From positions 1 through 62,173 of the forward strand of contig CAYSYM010000020.1 of the NCBI GenBank assembly GCA_964435115.1: a stretch of 62,173 nucleotides of DNA. Direction: 5' to 3'. A model generated the notes under the pieces. It was not told the origin of the DNA, did not search any database, and worked only from the letters and a program-made list of their open reading frames with translations. A program made the translations under genes and the position numbers. Shown here piece by piece: positions 60,499 through 62,173 of this stretch (positions are counted from its first letter, which is position 1; each line of letters starts with the position of its first letter). The stretch is from CAYSYM01 sp964435115. GTDB lineage: Bacteria > Chloroflexota > UBA6077 > CF-72.

Positions 60499-62173
60499 GT
60501 CTCGCTCCGCCCGCTGGGTGCGTAGAAGCGCTCGCCGGTGCGCGCCTTCTCGGCCAGCAGGGGTGCCGGCTGGTAGCGCGGGCCGTGCTGGGCCGTGAGC
60601 CGCTCCAGGCTCGCCTGCACGCTGGCCAGCCCGAGCGAATCCGCGTAGTGGAACGGCCCGCCACGGAACGGCGGGAACCCGAGTCCCAGGACCGCGCCCA
60701 GGTCGCCGTCGACGGGCGAGCGCAGCACGCCCTCTTCCAGGCAGCGCGCGGCTTCGTTCACGCACAGGAGGGCGAGCCGCTCCTGGATCTGCTGGGCGGT
60801 GAACGGTCGTTGCGGAGGGTGGCCCAGGAGCTCAGCCACCGCAGGGTTGGGACGCCGCCGGCCGCCGCGCGCGGCAAACGGCAGGCGCACCGGCAGCCGC
60901 TGTGCCTTCGGCCACAGGTAGAAGCCGCGGCCGCTGCGACGCCCGGTGGCGCCGGAGGCGACCAGCCGTGGCACCACGGCGCCGTGGGGGAGGCGGGCGC
61001 CGAACGCGGCCACGACCGTCTCGCCGGCGTGCTGCGCCACCTCGAGCCCCACCTCGTCGTACAGGACGAACGGCCCGACCGGGAAGCCGAAGGCCGTCCA
61101 GGCGCGGTCGACCGCCTCCATCTCGGCGCCCTCGGCCAGCAGCAGGGTCGCCTCGTTCATGACCACGCCGAGGACGCGCGTGGTGTAGAAGCCAGGCCCG
61201 TCGCGGACCACGATCACCGTCTTCCCCAGCCGGGTGCCCACGCTGGCCGCGGTGGCGACGGCCCAGTCCGCGGAGGACTCGGCGCGCACGATCTCCAGCA
61301 ACGGCATGCGGTGGGCGGGGGAGAAGAAGTGCATGCCGACGACCCGCTCCGGGTGGCTGGCGGCCGCCGCGATCTCACGGATCGGGAGGGCGGAGGTGTT
61401 GGAGGCGATCACCGCGTCCGGGCGGAGCACGGCTTCCAGCTCCCGGATCACCGTCCGCTTCACCGACAGGTCCTCGAACACGGCTTCGATGGCCAGGTCG
61501 ACCTGGCCGAAGCCGCTGTAGTCCGTGGTGCCGGAGACGCGCTGGAGGATCGCCGGCGCCTCGCGCCGCTCGAATCGACCCCGGACGGCGCCCGCGTCCA
61601 CGAGCGTGCGGACGGCGGCCAGACCGCTGGCGACGGCCTCCGGCTTCACGTCGCGCAGGCGCACGGTCATGCCTGACGCCGCGGCCACCTCGGCGATGCC
61701 AGCGCCCATGAAGCCGGCGCCGATGACGCCGATGCGCTCGACCGCCTTCGGCTGCACGCTCCGGTCGGCCACGCCTGGGTCGCGCTTCTGCCGCTGCGTG
61801 GCCAGGAAGAGCCAGATGAGGTGGCGGGCGGTCTCGCTGGTCGCCAGCTCGCCGAACGCGGTGGCTTCGGCGTCCAGCCCGGCGGCCAGCCCGCGCTCCA
61901 GGCCCGCGCGGATGGCTTCCAGCGCCCTCAGCGGGGCGGGGTAGTGGCCGTGCGTGCGGGCCACCACCGCCTCGCGTGCCTGGCGGTACAGCAGCGCCCG
62001 GCCAGCCGGCGTCTGCTCGGCGAGGTCGACGGCCGCCTGGGCGCTGAGGCCGAACGTGAGGGGGCGCTGGCGCCCGCGCTTCGGCTGGAGCGCCCAGGCG
62101 CGGGCGGCCTGCTCGAGCACGCGCGGGTGGACGACGTCGTCCAGGAGCCCGGCCCGCCCGCCCCGGCGTGGGT
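60495..62173 (-). CDS. 3-hydroxyacyl-CoA dehydrogenase part of FadB/FadJ-type enzyme (5' end outside window)
   Basis: The frame is open to the right edge of the window, and the residues there (AGLLDDVV, then EQAARAWA and RALLYRQAREAVVARTHGHYPAPLRALEAIRAGLE) match the linker after the enoyl-CoA hydratase domain of FadB/FadJ. So at least 559 residues of a larger multifunctional protein are seen. NAD-binding motif GVIGAGFMGAGIAEVAA, catalytic HFFSPAHRMPLLEIV with its His, and NTSALPI are present, followed by two HADH C-terminal domains. It catalyses hydration and oxidation in fatty-acid degradation. Confidence 0.92.
   Translation of the reverse strand, partial: PRRGGRAGLLDDVVHPRVLEQAARAWALQPKRGRQRPLTFGLSAQAAVDLAEQTPAGRALLYRQAREAVVARTHGHYPAPLRALEAIRAGLERGLAAGLDAEATAFGELATSETARHLIWLFLATQRQKRDPGVADRSVQPKAVERIGVIGAGFMGAGIAEVAAASGMTVRLRDVKPEAVASGLAAVRTLVDAGAVRGRFERREAPAILQRVSGTTDYSGFGQVDLAIEAVFEDLSVKRTVIRELEAVLRPDAVIASNTSALPIREIAAAASHPERVVGMHFFSPAHRMPLLEIVRAESSADWAVATAASVGTRLGKTVIVVRDGPGFYTTRVLGVVMNEATLLLAEGAEMEAVDRAWTAFGFPVGPFVLYDEVGLEVAQHAGETVVAAFGARLPHGAVVPRLVASGATGRRSGRGFYLWPKAQRLPVRLPFAARGGRRRPNPAVAELLGHPPQRPFTAQQIQERLALLCVNEAARCLEEGVLRSPVDGDLGAVLGLGFPPFRGGPFHYADSLGLASVQASLERLTAQHGPRYQPAPLLAEKARTGERFYAPSGRSET

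Noticed and set aside
1..62173. tRNA, rRNA, CRISPR arrays, insertion-sequence transposases, integrases
   Set aside because: Looked for along both strands by eye; none could be supported. The only mobile-like feature is the flgL-flanked toxin-antitoxin segment.

Overview
The window is about 62 kb of very GC-rich bacterial DNA, tightly packed with genes that often overlap by 4 bases. The gene content fits a motile monoderm: a full flagellar export apparatus and chemotaxis set with CheC, CheD and CheX, a FliW-CsrA switch, FlgF/FlgG rod proteins without P- or L-ring genes, and an LPNTG-type surface protein. Together with the base composition this suggests Chloroflexota (for example Thermomicrobia relatives). 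That placement is inference; no rRNA or tRNA gene was seen.

Region 1 (1-13.5 kb, mostly + strand) is metabolism and metal/nitric oxide handling: an Fe(III)-type ABC transporter whose binding protein (202-1395) is separated from its permease and ATPase (8123-10847), a secreted DUF922 protein, a His-rich small protein, a P1B metal ATPase with a CPD motif, a probable nitric-oxide/Fe-S repair cassette (DUF2249, DUF542/ScdA-N, NnrS), an orphan 5-oxoprolinase subunit A, a HAD phosphatase and a methyltransferase.

Region 2 (13.7-23.6 kb) holds an RNase HI with a C-terminal extension and a sugar/glycosylation block: a DegT-type aminotransferase, a methyltransferase, a two-module glycosyltransferase, and a giant protein with three GT-B modules that is broken by a one-base frameshift. 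It abuts the flagellar locus and probably decorates flagellin.

Region 3 (23.6-55.6 kb, all - strand except one insertion) is the flagellar and chemotaxis locus. Read in the direction of transcription: cheA, cheC, cheD, cheY, cheB, cheR, cheX, flbD, motA, motB, fliL, fliM, fliN, fliO, fliP, fliQ, fliR, flhB, flhA, a YcgR-like PilZ gene, a two-TM protein, fliA, an LPNTG protein, flgF, flgG, flgM, flgN, flgK, flgL, fliW, csrA, a GT2-TPR glycosyltransferase, flagellin, fliD and a fliT-like gene. Four sites with the same -35/13 bp/-10 architecture, with GCCGAT-type -10 elements, stand before cheA, flgM, flagellin and fliD and look like promoters for the FliA sigma factor encoded here. A small toxin-antitoxin pair sits on the opposite strand between flgL and fliW, flanked by a 45-bp duplication of the flgL 3' end.

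Region 4 (55.6-62.2 kb) has a GT-C-like membrane protein, two small proteins, a TetR regulator, an acyl-CoA dehydrogenase and the C-terminal part of a FadB/FadJ-type beta-oxidation enzyme cut by the window edge.

A family of long palindromic elements followed by a CGAAGCGCT tag occurs at least four times. Two copies lie in frame inside one membrane protein and one in the N-terminal extension of FliP, which resembles Rickettsia palindromic elements in behaviour.
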